Numbered from the stretch's first letter, positions 23,949-32,440 are shown. The stretch: 64,000 nucleotides of DNA from Gemmatimonadaceae bacterium (GCA_019752115.1 JAIEMN010000006.1:20944-84943), one strand, 5' to 3'. Notes: generated by a model from the sequence alone, not told the origin. Numbers and translations are program-made.

Positions 23949-25286
23949 GTGTCTCGTATCGTCCTGTGCTCCTGGGGGTCCTTCGGGGACCTGAATCCCA
24001 TGCTTGGCCTTGCCACTGCCCTGCGCGCGCGGGGGCATGTGCCGGTGCTGGCGTTGCCGCCGTACTATCGCGCTGTATGCGAAGCGCTGGGGTTTGCGTT
24101 CGTGGGGCTCGAGCCGGATGCGGATCCGGAGAAGGACGCGGCGATGGTGCGGCGGGTGATGGATCCGCGGCGCGGGGCGGAGGTGATCTTCCGCGAGGTG
24201 CTGATGCCGGCGCTGGCGCAGCAGTACGCCACGTTGCGTGAGTTGGCCGACGATGCGGACCTGCTGATCAGCCACCCCGGTGTTCCGGCGGCGCCGATCG
24301 CGGTGGCGAAGACGGGGGTGCGCTGGGTGTCCACGGTGCTGGCACCGCTGTCGTTCCTGTCGGCATACGAGCCGGTGATTCCGCCGGTGGCGCCGTGGCT
24401 GCGGTATCTGGGTTACGATCGGCTCGCGCGCTTTGCGGACTGGATGGCGGGCGGCGCGCGACTGGTCGCCGACAAGTGGGTCACGCCGGTGTACGAGCTG
24501 CGCGCGTCGTTGGGGTTACCGCGTGGTGCACATCCGGTGTTCGAGGGATCGCACGCGCCGTCGGGTGTGCTCGCGATGTTCTCGCGGGTGCTGGCCTCGC
24601 CGCAGCCGGACTGGCCGCCGAACGTCACGATCACGGGGCAAGTGCGCTACGACGTGGCGCACGGCGCGGCGCTCACGCCGGCGCTCGAGACGTTTCTCGC
24701 GGCGGGCCCGCCACCGATCGTGTTCACACTCGGCTCATCGGCGGTGGAAGTGGCGGGGACGTTCTACGAACACAGCCTCGCCGCCGCGCGACGACTTGGC
24801 CGTCGCGCTGTGCTGCTGGCGGGGCGCCAGCGGACTGCGTCGCTGGCAGCGCGTGCGGCGCGCGAGGCGGGCGACGCCGCGCCTGATGTGATGGTGGTGG
24901 AGTCGGCGCCGCACTCGCTGCTCTTTCCGCGCGCGGCGGCGGTGGTGCAGCAGTGCGGCATTGGCACCGTGGGCACCGCGCTGCACGCGGGCGTCCCCAT
25001 TCTGGCCGTGCCCTTCGCAAACGATCAACCCGACAATGCGTGGCGCCTCGAGCGCCTGGGCGTGGCGCGCACGCTGTACCCCAACCGCTACACGCCGCGG
25101 CGGGCGGCGCGTGAGCTGGAGGTGCTGCTCGGCATGCGCTCCTACTCCGAGGCGGCCGCGCGCGTGGCGGAGCAAGTGCGCGCGGAGGACGGAGCGGCGG
25201 CGGCGTGCGAGGTGATCGAGGGGGTGCTGGAGGGCAACCCAAAACAACCCACAACCCATGACCAAAAACCCGAAACCCAGAACTGA
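23949..25286 (+). CDS. GT1/GT-B family glycosyltransferase
   Basis: 445 aa from GTG 23949. The N-terminal motif LCSWGSFGDLNPMLGLATALRARGH and the C-terminal donor-binding part (VESAPHSLLFPRAAAVVQQCGIGTVGTALHAGVPILAVPF, then NDQPDNAWRLERLGV) are those of UDP-glucuronosyltransferase/macrolide and sterol glycosyltransferases. His in APHSLLF and the Gln-Cys-Gly turn fit the nucleotide-sugar site. It should glycosylate a lipid or small hydrophobic acceptor; the acceptor is unknown. The last 16 residues (from NPKQPTT onward) and the TGA stop are encoded by the left arm and centre of a palindromic repeat. Confidence 0.88.
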   Translation: MSRIVLCSWGSFGDLNPMLGLATALRARGHVPVLALPPYYRAVCEALGFAFVGLEPDADPEKDAAMVRRVMDPRRGAEVIFREVLMPALAQQYATLRELADDADLLISHPGVPAAPIAVAKTGVRWVSTVLAPLSFLSAYEPVIPPVAPWLRYLGYDRLARFADWMAGGARLVADKWVTPVYELRASLGLPRGAHPVFEGSHAPSGVLAMFSRVLASPQPDWPPNVTITGQVRYDVAHGAALTPALETFLAAGPPPIVFTLGSSAVEVAGTFYEHSLAAARRLGRRAVLLAGRQRTASLAARAAREAGDAAPDVMVVESAPHSLLFPRAAAVVQQCGIGTVGTALHAGVPILAVPFANDQPDNAWRLERLGVARTLYPNRYTPRRAARELEVLLGMRSYSEAAARVAEQVRAEDGAAAACEVIEGVLEGNPKQPTTHDQKPETQN

Positions 25287-25345
25287 TCGGTTCTGGGTTT
25301 CAGGTTTTTGGTCATGGGTTGTGGGTGGTTCTGGGTTTTGGGTTG
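25235..25345. repeat. AACCC/GGGTT palindrome, copy 3, overlapping gene end
   Basis: About 111 bp. The centre reads AACTGATCGGTT, and its TGA (25284-25286) is the stop codon of the glycosyltransferase. Arms match over about 50 bp with one 7-bp indel and a few mismatches. The right arm ends 8 bp before the TAA of the convergent M24 peptidase gene (25353-25355). Confidence 0.9.
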
Positions 25346-25352
25346 TACTGGG

Positions 25353-26651
25353 TTAGAAGGGTTTTTCCAGGCTTTCGCTTTGCGGCGTGAAGAGCTCGGC
25401 GCCGGCTTCCGTGATCACCATGTCGTCTTCGAGGCGAATGCCGAATTCACCCGGGATGTAGATCCCGGGCTCGTCGCTGAAGACCATGCCGGGCTTGAGG
25501 GGCAGTGTGTTGCCCTTCACCAGGTACGGCCACTCGTGGCCGTCCATGCCCATGCCGTGGCCGACGCGGTGGCTGAAATACTTGTAGTCGGGGCCGAAGC
25601 CGGCGTCGACGATGACCTTGCGTGCGGCCGCGTCGACGGCTTCGCAGGGGAGGCCGGGGCGGGCGGTCTTCACGGCAGCCGTCTGCGCACGGTGTTCAAT
25701 CTCGAACACATCCTTCATGCGCTGCGTGGGTTTGCCGAGCACGAAGGTGCGGGAGATGTCGCTGGCGTAGCCTTCGACGCTGCAGCCGCCGTCGATGAGC
25801 AGGATGCTCCCTTCGCGCACGACCTGCGGGGTGGCGCTGCCGTGCGGAAGCGCGGAGTACTTGCCGACCTGCACGCCGGCGGAGCCGGTGTAGCCGAGCT
25901 GTTTGTGCGCGAGGCGCACGAGGTCGGCGAAGTCGTTCTGCGTCATCCCTTCCTTGAGGGACTTGTACGCGGCTTCGTAGGCCTTGAGCGTGACCGCGCT
26001 CGCGTGGCGCATGAGGGCGAGTTCGTGCGCGTCCTTGATGGTGCGACAGCCGGCGGTGATGGGCGTGCCGCTCACGACTTTGACATTCGGGATGTGCGCG
26101 GCGTTGTCGGCAAAGACGAAGCGCACCGTTTCTTCGGCGCCGATGGTGGCGGTGCTCAGGCCGCGCGCCTTGAGCCCCTGCGCGATGAGGGCGTAGGGGC
26201 TTTCGTGTTCTTCCCACGCGTACACGGTGGCGTCTTTGCCCAACGGGCCCAGATGCGCCTGCTCCATCGCGCGTTCTTCTTCGAACTTGGGGGTGACGAG
26301 GAAGGGCGCGCCGGTGGCGGGGATGATCGCGGCCAGGAGCCGTTCGCTCAGGCCCCAGCTGATGCCGGTGAAGTACATCATGCTCGTGCCGCCGGTGAGC
26401 ATGAGGGCGTCGATCTTGTTCTCCTTCATGAGACGCCGCGCCTTCTCGAGGCGGCCGCGGCGCTCGTCCACGCTGATGGGGACGACGCCGTCCTTCATGG
26501 GCTTGAGGGCGGCGATGGCGGGGGGGAGGACCGGGGGTTGAGGAGCGTCCTCGGCGTGCAGCGCGTGTGGGGCGAGCGCGGCGCCGGCGGTGAGCGTCAG
26601 TGACGTGGAGAGGAAATCACGTCGAGACGAGTGCGTGGGCGAGATGGACAT
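25353..26651 (-). CDS. Tat-exported M24 family peptidase (Xaa-Pro aminopeptidase type)
   Basis: 432 aa. The N-terminus has a twin-arginine signal (SRRDFLSTSLTLTAGAALA) ending near HALHAED. The pita-bread domain (about 200-430) carries all five metal ligands: Asp residues in LLIDGGC and ASDISRTF, His in HRVGHGMG, and Glu residues in SDEPGIYIPGEFG and IRLEDDMV. It should remove N-terminal residues before proline or act as a prolidase in the periplasm. A prolyl-oligopeptidase-like gene lies 36 bp upstream in the same direction, suggesting a shared role in peptide use. Confidence 0.92.
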   Translation of the reverse strand: MSISPTHSSRRDFLSTSLTLTAGAALAPHALHAEDAPQPPVLPPAIAALKPMKDGVVPISVDERRGRLEKARRLMKENKIDALMLTGGTSMMYFTGISWGLSERLLAAIIPATGAPFLVTPKFEEERAMEQAHLGPLGKDATVYAWEEHESPYALIAQGLKARGLSTATIGAEETVRFVFADNAAHIPNVKVVSGTPITAGCRTIKDAHELALMRHASAVTLKAYEAAYKSLKEGMTQNDFADLVRLAHKQLGYTGSAGVQVGKYSALPHGSATPQVVREGSILLIDGGCSVEGYASDISRTFVLGKPTQRMKDVFEIEHRAQTAAVKTARPGLPCEAVDAAARKVIVDAGFGPDYKYFSHRVGHGMGMDGHEWPYLVKGNTLPLKPGMVFSDEPGIYIPGEFGIRLEDDMVITEAGAELFTPQSESLEKPF

Positions 26652-26687
26652 CCAGACGTCAGGAAAGAGGGGGGAGGGAGGCGTGGT

Positions 26688-28769
26688 CTACGGCGTCGGC
26701 TTCCGCATCCACTGATCGAGCCACGCGCGCTCGTGCAGCATGCGATGGACCTGATTCCACGAGCCGCTGATGCTGTGCGGCATGTCCTTGTACTGAATGA
26801 TCGCGGCGGGGACACCGTTCTTCTTGAGCGCCACGAAGAACTGTTCGGCTTCGGAGTAGGGGACGCGCTCGTCGATCTCGCCGTGAATGAGCAGCGTGGG
26901 CGTGCGCACGCGACCGGCGTAGCTGAGCGGTGACTGCCGGATCATGATCGCGCGCGCGGTGGAGTCCCACGGCGTGCCGTAGAACTCGGTCTCCTTGGTG
27001 ACGGCGATATCGGCGGTGCCGTAGTCGCTCACCCAGTTCACGATGCCGGCGCCGGGGATCGCGGCGGCGAAGCGATCGGGATACTGCGTGATGAGCCAGT
27101 TGGTCATGAAGCCGCCATACGAGTGGCCCATGGTGGCGACCTGCGTGCGATCGATGGGATAGTGCGCGATCGCGTAGTCCACACCGGCCATCACATCCTG
27201 TCCGTCCTTCGTGCCCCATGCGCCCCACGTGGCCCAGAGGAAGGGTTCGCCGTAGCCGGTGCTGCTGCGGAAGTTGACCTTGAGGACGAAGTAGCCGTTG
27301 GCCGCCAGATACTGAGCCTTGAAGTCGAAGGCATAGCCATCCGCCGAGTGCGGGCCGCCGTGATTGCTGACCACCAGCGGGTAGCGCCTGGTGGGATCGT
27401 AGCCGAAGGGCTTGAGCAACCACCCTTCGATGGGCGTGCCGTCGGCGCTGGGGAACTGCAGGCGATCGGCCGTACTGAGAGCGACGTCCCGCGTGAGCGC
27501 CGTGGTGACGGTGGAGAGGCGCCGCTCCTGCGTCCCATCGATGGCGGCGACGAACACCTCGGGGGGCGCATCGATGGCGGTGGCGAGATACGCCATGCGC
27601 GTGAAGGCGCTGTCGAACGAGATGGTGGTGAGTCGGCGCGTGCCGGTGGTGATCTGTTCCACGCGCCCACCGGTGCTGGCCACGCGGAAGAGATGCTGGG
27701 CGCCGGCGATGGCCGCGGAGAAGTAGATGAAGCGGCCGTCGGCGCTCCAGCGCGGGTTCTCGGGGATGAGATCCCAGTCGCTGGTGAGCACGCGTTCCGT
27801 TCCACCGGTGGCGGGGCGCAGCGCGAGATCGGTGGGGCTGCCGCGATCGCTTTTGCGCGCGATGAGCGCGTTGGTCGTGATCTGCTTGGTGTACAGCACC
27901 CACTGCCCGTCGGGGGAGAAGCTGGGGTCATCGCAATCGCAGTCCGCCTCGGGCGTCAGGCGCGTGACGGTGCCGTCGATGCGCGCGATGTAGACCTGCG
28001 CGGCAGCGTAGCGGCGTTCATCGCGATACCCGGAGTCGGCGGAGAAGACGAGCGCGGTGCCGGCGCGATTCCAGCGCACGGTTTGCGGGCGCAGGCCGAG
28101 TGCGGTGAGGCGACGCGGCTCGGCGCCGGGCGCGTTGACGAGCCAGAGCTCCTGGGCGGGAAAGAGGCGCGGATTGGTGCGATCGGGGACGGGATAGACG
28201 GCCCCGTCGCGTTGGAAGTTGAGCCAGTCGAACTGCCGCCCTTTGAAGCGCGCGTCGTGGCGCTGCTCAAAGGGGGTGCGTGTGTCGGGGGCCGCGGCGG
28301 GGACGGCCACGTCGCGGAGCAGGGCGACGCGGGTTCCGGTCGGCGCCGGCAGCGGCAGCTCGCCGCCGGCTGCCGCTGGTGCGACGGGCGTCAGGCTATC
28401 GGATCGTCCGGGCAGGAGACGCCAGCTGCGCCCGTTGGCGCGGAGCTCGAGCGTGTCGCGACGCCACGTGGGGGCACTGGCCGAGACGTTCGCTGGCGAG
28501 ACGCGCCGCGGGGGCGCGGTGCCATCGGTCGCGGCGAGCCACACTTCCGTGGGCTCGGCGTTGGTCTCCTCGATGCGGGTCGAGACGGTGAAGGCGACCC
28601 AGCGCCCATCGGGCGAGATCGTCGGGGCGCCCGCGGTCTGGACGCGATAGTAGTCTTCGATGGCGAGCGCGCGTTTGGCGCTCGGGGCCGTGGGGCGCGG
28701 CTGCGCCTGGGCGGCGGGGCTCGCGAGCGCACTCAGCAGGAGCCAGCCGAGGGGATGACGTGGGCTCAT
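26688..28769 (-). CDS. Secreted S9 family peptidase (prolyl oligopeptidase/DPP type)
   Basis: 693 aa. A signal peptide (LGWLLLSALASPAAQAQ) is followed by a beta-propeller (about 45-430; repeats such as SPDGRWVAFTV, SFSPDGQWVLY) and an alpha/beta-hydrolase domain. The catalytic serine is in TMGHSYGGFM, the Asp in GEIDERVPY, and the His in DMPHSISG. It cuts small peptides, typically after proline or as an acyl-aminoacyl peptidase. Paired with the M24 peptidase downstream, it suggests periplasmic breakdown of proline-rich peptides. The DinB gene is divergent, 64 bp from its start. Confidence 0.92.
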   Translation of the reverse strand: MSPRHPLGWLLLSALASPAAQAQPRPTAPSAKRALAIEDYYRVQTAGAPTISPDGRWVAFTVSTRIEETNAEPTEVWLAATDGTAPPRRVSPANVSASAPTWRRDTLELRANGRSWRLLPGRSDSLTPVAPAAAGGELPLPAPTGTRVALLRDVAVPAAAPDTRTPFEQRHDARFKGRQFDWLNFQRDGAVYPVPDRTNPRLFPAQELWLVNAPGAEPRRLTALGLRPQTVRWNRAGTALVFSADSGYRDERRYAAAQVYIARIDGTVTRLTPEADCDCDDPSFSPDGQWVLYTKQITTNALIARKSDRGSPTDLALRPATGGTERVLTSDWDLIPENPRWSADGRFIYFSAAIAGAQHLFRVASTGGRVEQITTGTRRLTTISFDSAFTRMAYLATAIDAPPEVFVAAIDGTQERRLSTVTTALTRDVALSTADRLQFPSADGTPIEGWLLKPFGYDPTRRYPLVVSNHGGPHSADGYAFDFKAQYLAANGYFVLKVNFRSSTGYGEPFLWATWGAWGTKDGQDVMAGVDYAIAHYPIDRTQVATMGHSYGGFMTNWLITQYPDRFAAAIPGAGIVNWVSDYGTADIAVTKETEFYGTPWDSTARAIMIRQSPLSYAGRVRTPTLLIHGEIDERVPYSEAEQFFVALKKNGVPAAIIQYKDMPHSISGSWNQVHRMLHERAWLDQWMRKPTP

Positions 28770-28833
28770 GCGCGAAGCTACGACGCGCGCGATGATTTGG
28801 CGAAGCCGTTCCAGTCAGAGGGAGGTGTTCTAT

Positions 28834-29325
28834 ATGACCGATCTCGCGTTCGATCCGGTGCGGCATGTGGCCGGCCGGTTGCGCCGGACCTTCGACGGCC
28901 CGATGTGGCATGGGGCGTCGCTGCGGGAGGTGCTGCAGGAGGTCGACGCCACGCTGGCGCACCGGAGCGACGTGGCGGGGGCGCACAGCATCTGGGCGCT
29001 GGTGCGGCACATGACGGTGTGGGCGGAAATCGCGCTGGCCCGACTGGATGGCGAGCGGTTGGCGTATCCGCCGGCCGATGAGGACTGGCCGGCCGTTCCT
29101 GACGCTGCTCTGCCTGAAATATGGCTTCGTGATGTCGTTGCTTTAGGCGACGCGTATGGAGCACTGGCGACCCGCGCGGCGCAGCTCGAGCCGACCGATC
29201 TGCTGGCCGTGGTGCCGGAGCAGGACTACTCGGTGGCGACGATGCTGGATGGGGTGATCGAGCACGGGATCTGGCATGGGGGGCAGATTGCCCTGCTCAA
29301 GCGCGCCGCGATGCGGCGCGCTTGA
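28834..29325 (+). CDS. DinB-family protein
   Basis: 163 aa from ATG 28834, preceded by a strong GAGGGAGGTG ribosome-binding site. It has the four-helix DinB/YfiT fold with three likely metal histidines: WALVRHMTVW, and GVIEHGIWHGGQIALLKR. Family members include damage-inducible proteins of unknown function and thiol (bacillithiol or mycothiol) transferases. The TGA stop (29323-29325) is the first part of a nested palindromic repeat. Confidence 0.85.
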   Translation: MTDLAFDPVRHVAGRLRRTFDGPMWHGASLREVLQEVDATLAHRSDVAGAHSIWALVRHMTVWAEIALARLDGERLAYPPADEDWPAVPDAALPEIWLRDVVALGDAYGALATRAAQLEPTDLLAVVPEQDYSVATMLDGVIEHGIWHGGQIALLKRAAMRRA

Positions 29326-29504
29326 TCGGACGTCAGACCTCGGCATCCGTCGGGCCTCGGAATTCGAGATCGGACGCGGAGGTCGGAGGTCGGATCTCGG
29401 GATTCGACGGCGGTTGCCGTCTGAATCCTGACGACTGAATTCGGACATCCGTGGCCGATCTCGAATTCCGAGGCCCGATGGATTCTGAGGTCGGAGGTCC
29501 GATA
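29323..29504. repeat. Nested palindromic element, GATCGG/AATTC family, copy 2
   Basis: It starts with TGATCGGAC, whose TGA stops the DinB gene. A perfect 24-bp inverted repeat (29350-29373 and 29455-29478; TCGGGCCTCGGAATTCGAGA and its complement) encloses a second hairpin at 29401-29427 (GATTCGACGGC, loop GGTT, GCCGTCTGAATC). The other end is GGTCGGAGGTCCGAT. Similar elements lie at 15180-15365 and 34993-35158. Confidence 0.9.
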
Positions 29505-29517
29505 GGTGTCTCTTGGT

Positions 29518-29539
29518 GCCTCCGTAGTCTTACGGAGGC
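29518..29539 (+). promoter_or_regulatory. Hairpin masking a ribosome-binding site
   Basis: GCCTCCGTA (29518-29526), loop GTCT, TACGGAGGC (29531-29539) form a 9-bp perfect stem. The GGAGG in the right arm is the Shine-Dalgarno for the ATG at 29547 (spacing 8), so the stem would hide it. It might be a regulatory switch, or a short terminator followed by no T-run. Confidence 0.55.
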
Positions 29540-29546
29540 GACTGGA

Positions 29547-30656
29547 ATGGGCTATGTCTCAGGCATGGGCGCTTCCCTCTCCCTGCCTGCCGCGGCGTCG
29601 CCGCTGGCCTCCTGGCGTTCCGTGCCGATCGTGCGCACGGTCCTCTCGGCGCTGTTCATCCTCCTGATGCTGGGCTCGGCCCATCTCTCCATGGTCGTGG
29701 TCAACGCGATCGAGATGCGCCTCGAGCATCCCACCCCCGCTCAGGGGATGACGGCGCGGATGTATGCCGACTCGCCGATGGCCGACGAACTGGCGGCGGC
29801 GCTCAAGAAGTCCAAGGTGCCGGCGGATCAGGCGGTGCTGCGGCGCGCGATCGCGGACGTCGAGGCGGGCAAGGCGGTGGAGATCCGCACGCTGCCGGTG
29901 ACGCCGGCGCTGGTGTGGGCCACGCTGCTGATCACGGTCGCCGGTCTGCTTCTGCTGTGGAGCACGACGCGCATGAAGACCGATGCGGCGCAGACGATCG
30001 CCGGGGTGTTCGCCGGCAACCTGCTCTGGACGGGCGGCGTCGAGTATGGGCTCACCATCGCCGGGCGCGCGCTGGGTGTGGCGAAGAACGTGGGGGTGAT
30101 CGATGGGCAGCTCGCTGGGATCTACGGCGAGTACGTGCTCCTCAAGCACACCTGGGGGCTGATGGTGCTGGTGGTGGCGTATCTCCTGATGCAGGAGAGC
30201 TCGCGCTGTCCGATCTCCATCTGGTGGCGCCGCTTCTTCGTGCGCGCCAAGGTCACCGCCGGCGTGGGGCGCATTGAGAACTACGGCTCACGCAGCGCGG
30301 TGCAGTACGCCACGACGGTGTGGGGCTTCTATCTCCTGCTGCTCTGGGCGTATGACGAAGTGGTGTTCGGCGTGCACGGCATCTTCACGACCGCCACGAT
30401 GTTCGCGACGATCTCGGGCACCCTCTTTGTACTCTGGCGGCTGCACCAGCACCGCGGCTGGGGGCCGGCGATTCGCTACGCGATCGGCGCGATGATCGTG
30501 GCCTGGACGCCGCTCGAGATCGCCGGCAAGTGGAACCTGTTCACGCAGCCGTGGCTGCTGCTCGAGTCGACCAGCCTGCTGGTGTTCTTTGGCGGGTTGA
30601 CGGTGGGGACGCTGTTGTTGGTGCGGGCGGCGCGGCGGCGGGTGGTGTTGAACTGA
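29547..30656 (+). CDS. Multi-pass membrane protein of unknown function
   Basis: 369 aa from ATG 29547, chosen for its GGAGG 8 bp upstream. I see about seven membrane helices: VLSALFILLMLGSAHLSMVV, LVWATLLITVAGLLLLW, IAGVFAGNLLWTGGVEYGL, LMVLVVAYLLM, TTVWGFYLLLLWAYDEV, MFATISGTLFVLW, and a final LLLESTSLLVFFGGLTV. One long loop lies between the first two helices. No family is recognised; it is not obviously a transporter. The TGA stop lies in AACTGATTGG, the centre of a half AACCC-type palindrome. A hairpin covers the ribosome-binding site. Confidence 0.65.
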   Translation: MGYVSGMGASLSLPAAASPLASWRSVPIVRTVLSALFILLMLGSAHLSMVVVNAIEMRLEHPTPAQGMTARMYADSPMADELAAALKKSKVPADQAVLRRAIADVEAGKAVEIRTLPVTPALVWATLLITVAGLLLLWSTTRMKTDAAQTIAGVFAGNLLWTGGVEYGLTIAGRALGVAKNVGVIDGQLAGIYGEYVLLKHTWGLMVLVVAYLLMQESSRCPISIWWRRFFVRAKVTAGVGRIENYGSRSAVQYATTVWGFYLLLLWAYDEVVFGVHGIFTTATMFATISGTLFVLWRLHQHRGWGPAIRYAIGAMIVAWTPLEIAGKWNLFTQPWLLLESTSLLVFFGGLTVGTLLLVRAARRRVVLN

Positions 30657-30702
30657 TTGGTCGTGGGTATCGGGTTTTTGGTTGTGGGTGGTGGGTGTCC
30701 GA
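30651..30702. repeat. Half AACCC/GGGTT palindrome, copy 4
   Basis: Only the right arm is present: AACTGATTGG, then CGGGTTTTTGGTTGTGGGT, which is shared exactly with copy 1 (21771-21789). The TGA of the upstream membrane protein gene (30654-30656) is the centre TGA. Loss or absence of the left arm could mark a degraded copy. Confidence 0.75.
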
Positions 30703-30734
30703 TCGGTTTCGGCGGTTCGGGGTAGACTTCACCC

Positions 30735-31310
30735 ATGGGTTTTCTCGATCGCCTGTTCCGCCGACCCGACGCGCCGCCACCGCTGGTGCTTCGCGGGGTG
30801 CCGATTCGTCTTACCAACACGCGCGCCGACATCGACGATGAGGCGGTGCTTGAGCGGCTCGACGAGGCGCTCGCGCTGATCGAGCGCTACGCGCCGGCGC
30901 GGTTGCGGCATCTGCAGCGCGACATCCGCGGGATCAAGGTCGAACGATTCGCCACACGCGGCGCGTACTTCCCGGGCGAGCGTACGGTGCTCACCGAACT
31001 CACCTTCCTCGCGCGCCGCGACATCTCCGCCGCGCCGGTGGCGAGCTCGATTCTTCACGAAGGCGTGCACGCGCGCGTCCATGCCTTCCGTACCCGCGTC
31101 CTTGGCGGCGTCGCCGACGGCGATGCGGCGCATGAAGAACGGGTGTGCCGCCGCGCCGAGCTCGCCTTTGGTCGCGCGCTCCCGCCGGAACTCGGTGCAC
31201 CGGTGATCGAGCGCGCGCTCGCGTCGCTGGCGCTGGACGACGCGGGCGTTGCGCCGGTGGTGGATTGGGAGGAGGCGGGGAGGCGGGTGCGGGAGGCTGA
31301 TGGGGGGTGA
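30735..31310 (+). CDS. Unknown protein with HEGVH motif, possible metalloprotease
   Basis: 191 aa. No family is recognised. In the middle, SSILHEGVHARVHAF contains an HExxH motif on a predicted helix, and a conserved-looking AAHEERVCRRAELAFG follows about 30 residues later and could give the third zinc ligand (Glu), the layout of gluzincin or minigluzincin peptidases. There is no signal peptide, so it would be cytoplasmic. The TGA stop overlaps the first base of a palindromic repeat. Confidence 0.55.
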   Translation: MGFLDRLFRRPDAPPPLVLRGVPIRLTNTRADIDDEAVLERLDEALALIERYAPARLRHLQRDIRGIKVERFATRGAYFPGERTVLTELTFLARRDISAAPVASSILHEGVHARVHAFRTRVLGGVADGDAAHEERVCRRAELAFGRALPPELGAPVIERALASLALDDAGVAPVVDWEEAGRRVREADGG

Positions 31311-31450
31311 ACTGCGTATACGGGGGGCGCATACGTACAGCGCATACGTGGGGCGCATACGTGATGCGCTCACCGCGCTCACCGCGGTGCCCGCTGGACG
31401 TATGCGCTGTACGTATGCGCCCCACGTATGCGCCCCACGTCTACGCAGTT
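31310..31450. repeat. Palindrome made of 13-bp GCGCATACGT units
   Basis: 141 bp from the upstream stop (31308-31310) to AGTT at 31450. The left arm runs AACTGCGTATACG, GGGGGCGCATACGT, ACAGCGCATACGT, GGGGCGCATACGT; the right arm is the reverse complement with one extra unit, ending ACGTCTACGCAGTT. The loop holds two GCTCACCGC copies. Units share GCGCATACGT with the tandem array at 63920-64000. The element ends 10 bp before the next start codon. Confidence 0.88.
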
Positions 31451-31460
31451 AAAATCCAGC

Positions 31461-32435
31461 ATGTCTTCCAGACGTACCTTCCTAAAGCTGACCGCCGGCT
31501 GCGCCGCGCACGTCTTCCTCAACGCGGCCTGCGCGCCGCGGCGGTCGCGATTGGCGTGGACGGCGCCGCAGGATCCGGTGGTGACCACCACGCCCTTCGC
31601 GCGGCTTGAGGCGATTGGGGCGGATGCGTGGGCGCTGATCTCCACGCCGCTGGGTGGTGATCGCACCACGTTTGCGAATGGCGGCATCATTGCCGGGCGC
31701 AGTGGGGTGGTCGTCGTGGAAGGGTTCTACAAGACGGCGGGCGCGGAGTGGCTGGCGCAGCAGGCGCGGGCGCTCACGGGGCGGTGGCCGACGCACGTGG
31801 TGCTCACGCACTACCATGTGGATCACGCGTCGGGGGTGGCGGGATTTGCAGATGGCGGTGCGATGCCGCGCGTGCATGCCACGGCGCCGACGCGTGCGCA
31901 GGCGTTGGGTGGCGGGCCGGTGGCGCCGGCCAAGGACGCGGCGCTCGAGCACGCGCTGGCCGATGTGGTGGTGGTGCCGACGAGCGGCGCGACGCGGATT
32001 GACCTGGGCAATCGGGTGCTCACGCTGGAGCCGTTCACGGGGCACACGAGCAGCGATCTCGCGGTACACGACGACGATGCGGCGCTGCACTGGAGTGGGG
32101 ATCTCGTGTGGTATCGCATGTTCCCGAACTTCGTGGACGCGACGCCCACCAAGCTCGCGGCGAGCGTGCGCGCGCTGGCGTCGCGCCTCGATGCGAAGGG
32201 GGCGCTGATGGTGCCGGGGCACGGGGCGCGCATCACCGCCGACGGCATGCGCACCTACGTGGGGCTGCTCGAGAGTCTCGAAGGTGCGGCGCGCGCCGGG
32301 CATGCGGCGGGCAAGCCGGCGGCCGATGTGGCGGCGGCGTACACCGTGCCAGCAGCGCTCGGCGAGTGGATGGCGAGCAAGCCGAGTGTGGAGCGCGCGA
32401 TGACGGCGTGGTACCGGGAGCTGGGCGCACGGTGA
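31461..32435 (+). CDS. Exported metallo-beta-lactamase fold hydrolase
   Basis: 324 aa from ATG 31461 (the longer frame is repeat-encoded). The N-terminus has a Tat-like signal SSRRTFLKLTAG and a lipobox-like LNAAC. The MBL motif is LTHYHVDHASG (HxHxDH), with later ligands in FTGHTSSD, SGDLVWY and VPGHGARI. Such proteins hydrolyse lactones, thioesters or similar; the mixed Tat and lipobox features point to the periplasm or the membrane surface. The GNAT gene follows 5 bp downstream. Confidence 0.88.
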   Translation: MSSRRTFLKLTAGCAAHVFLNAACAPRRSRLAWTAPQDPVVTTTPFARLEAIGADAWALISTPLGGDRTTFANGGIIAGRSGVVVVEGFYKTAGAEWLAQQARALTGRWPTHVVLTHYHVDHASGVAGFADGGAMPRVHATAPTRAQALGGGPVAPAKDAALEHALADVVVVPTSGATRIDLGNRVLTLEPFTGHTSSDLAVHDDDAALHWSGDLVWYRMFPNFVDATPTKLAASVRALASRLDAKGALMVPGHGARITADGMRTYVGLLESLEGAARAGHAAGKPAADVAAAYTVPAALGEWMASKPSVERAMTAWYRELGAR

Positions 32436-32440
32436 GCTCA

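Noticed and set aside
29323..29504. Element as an insertion sequence
   Set aside because: No open frame or transposase is present; it is short and folded, more like a REP or MITE unit.
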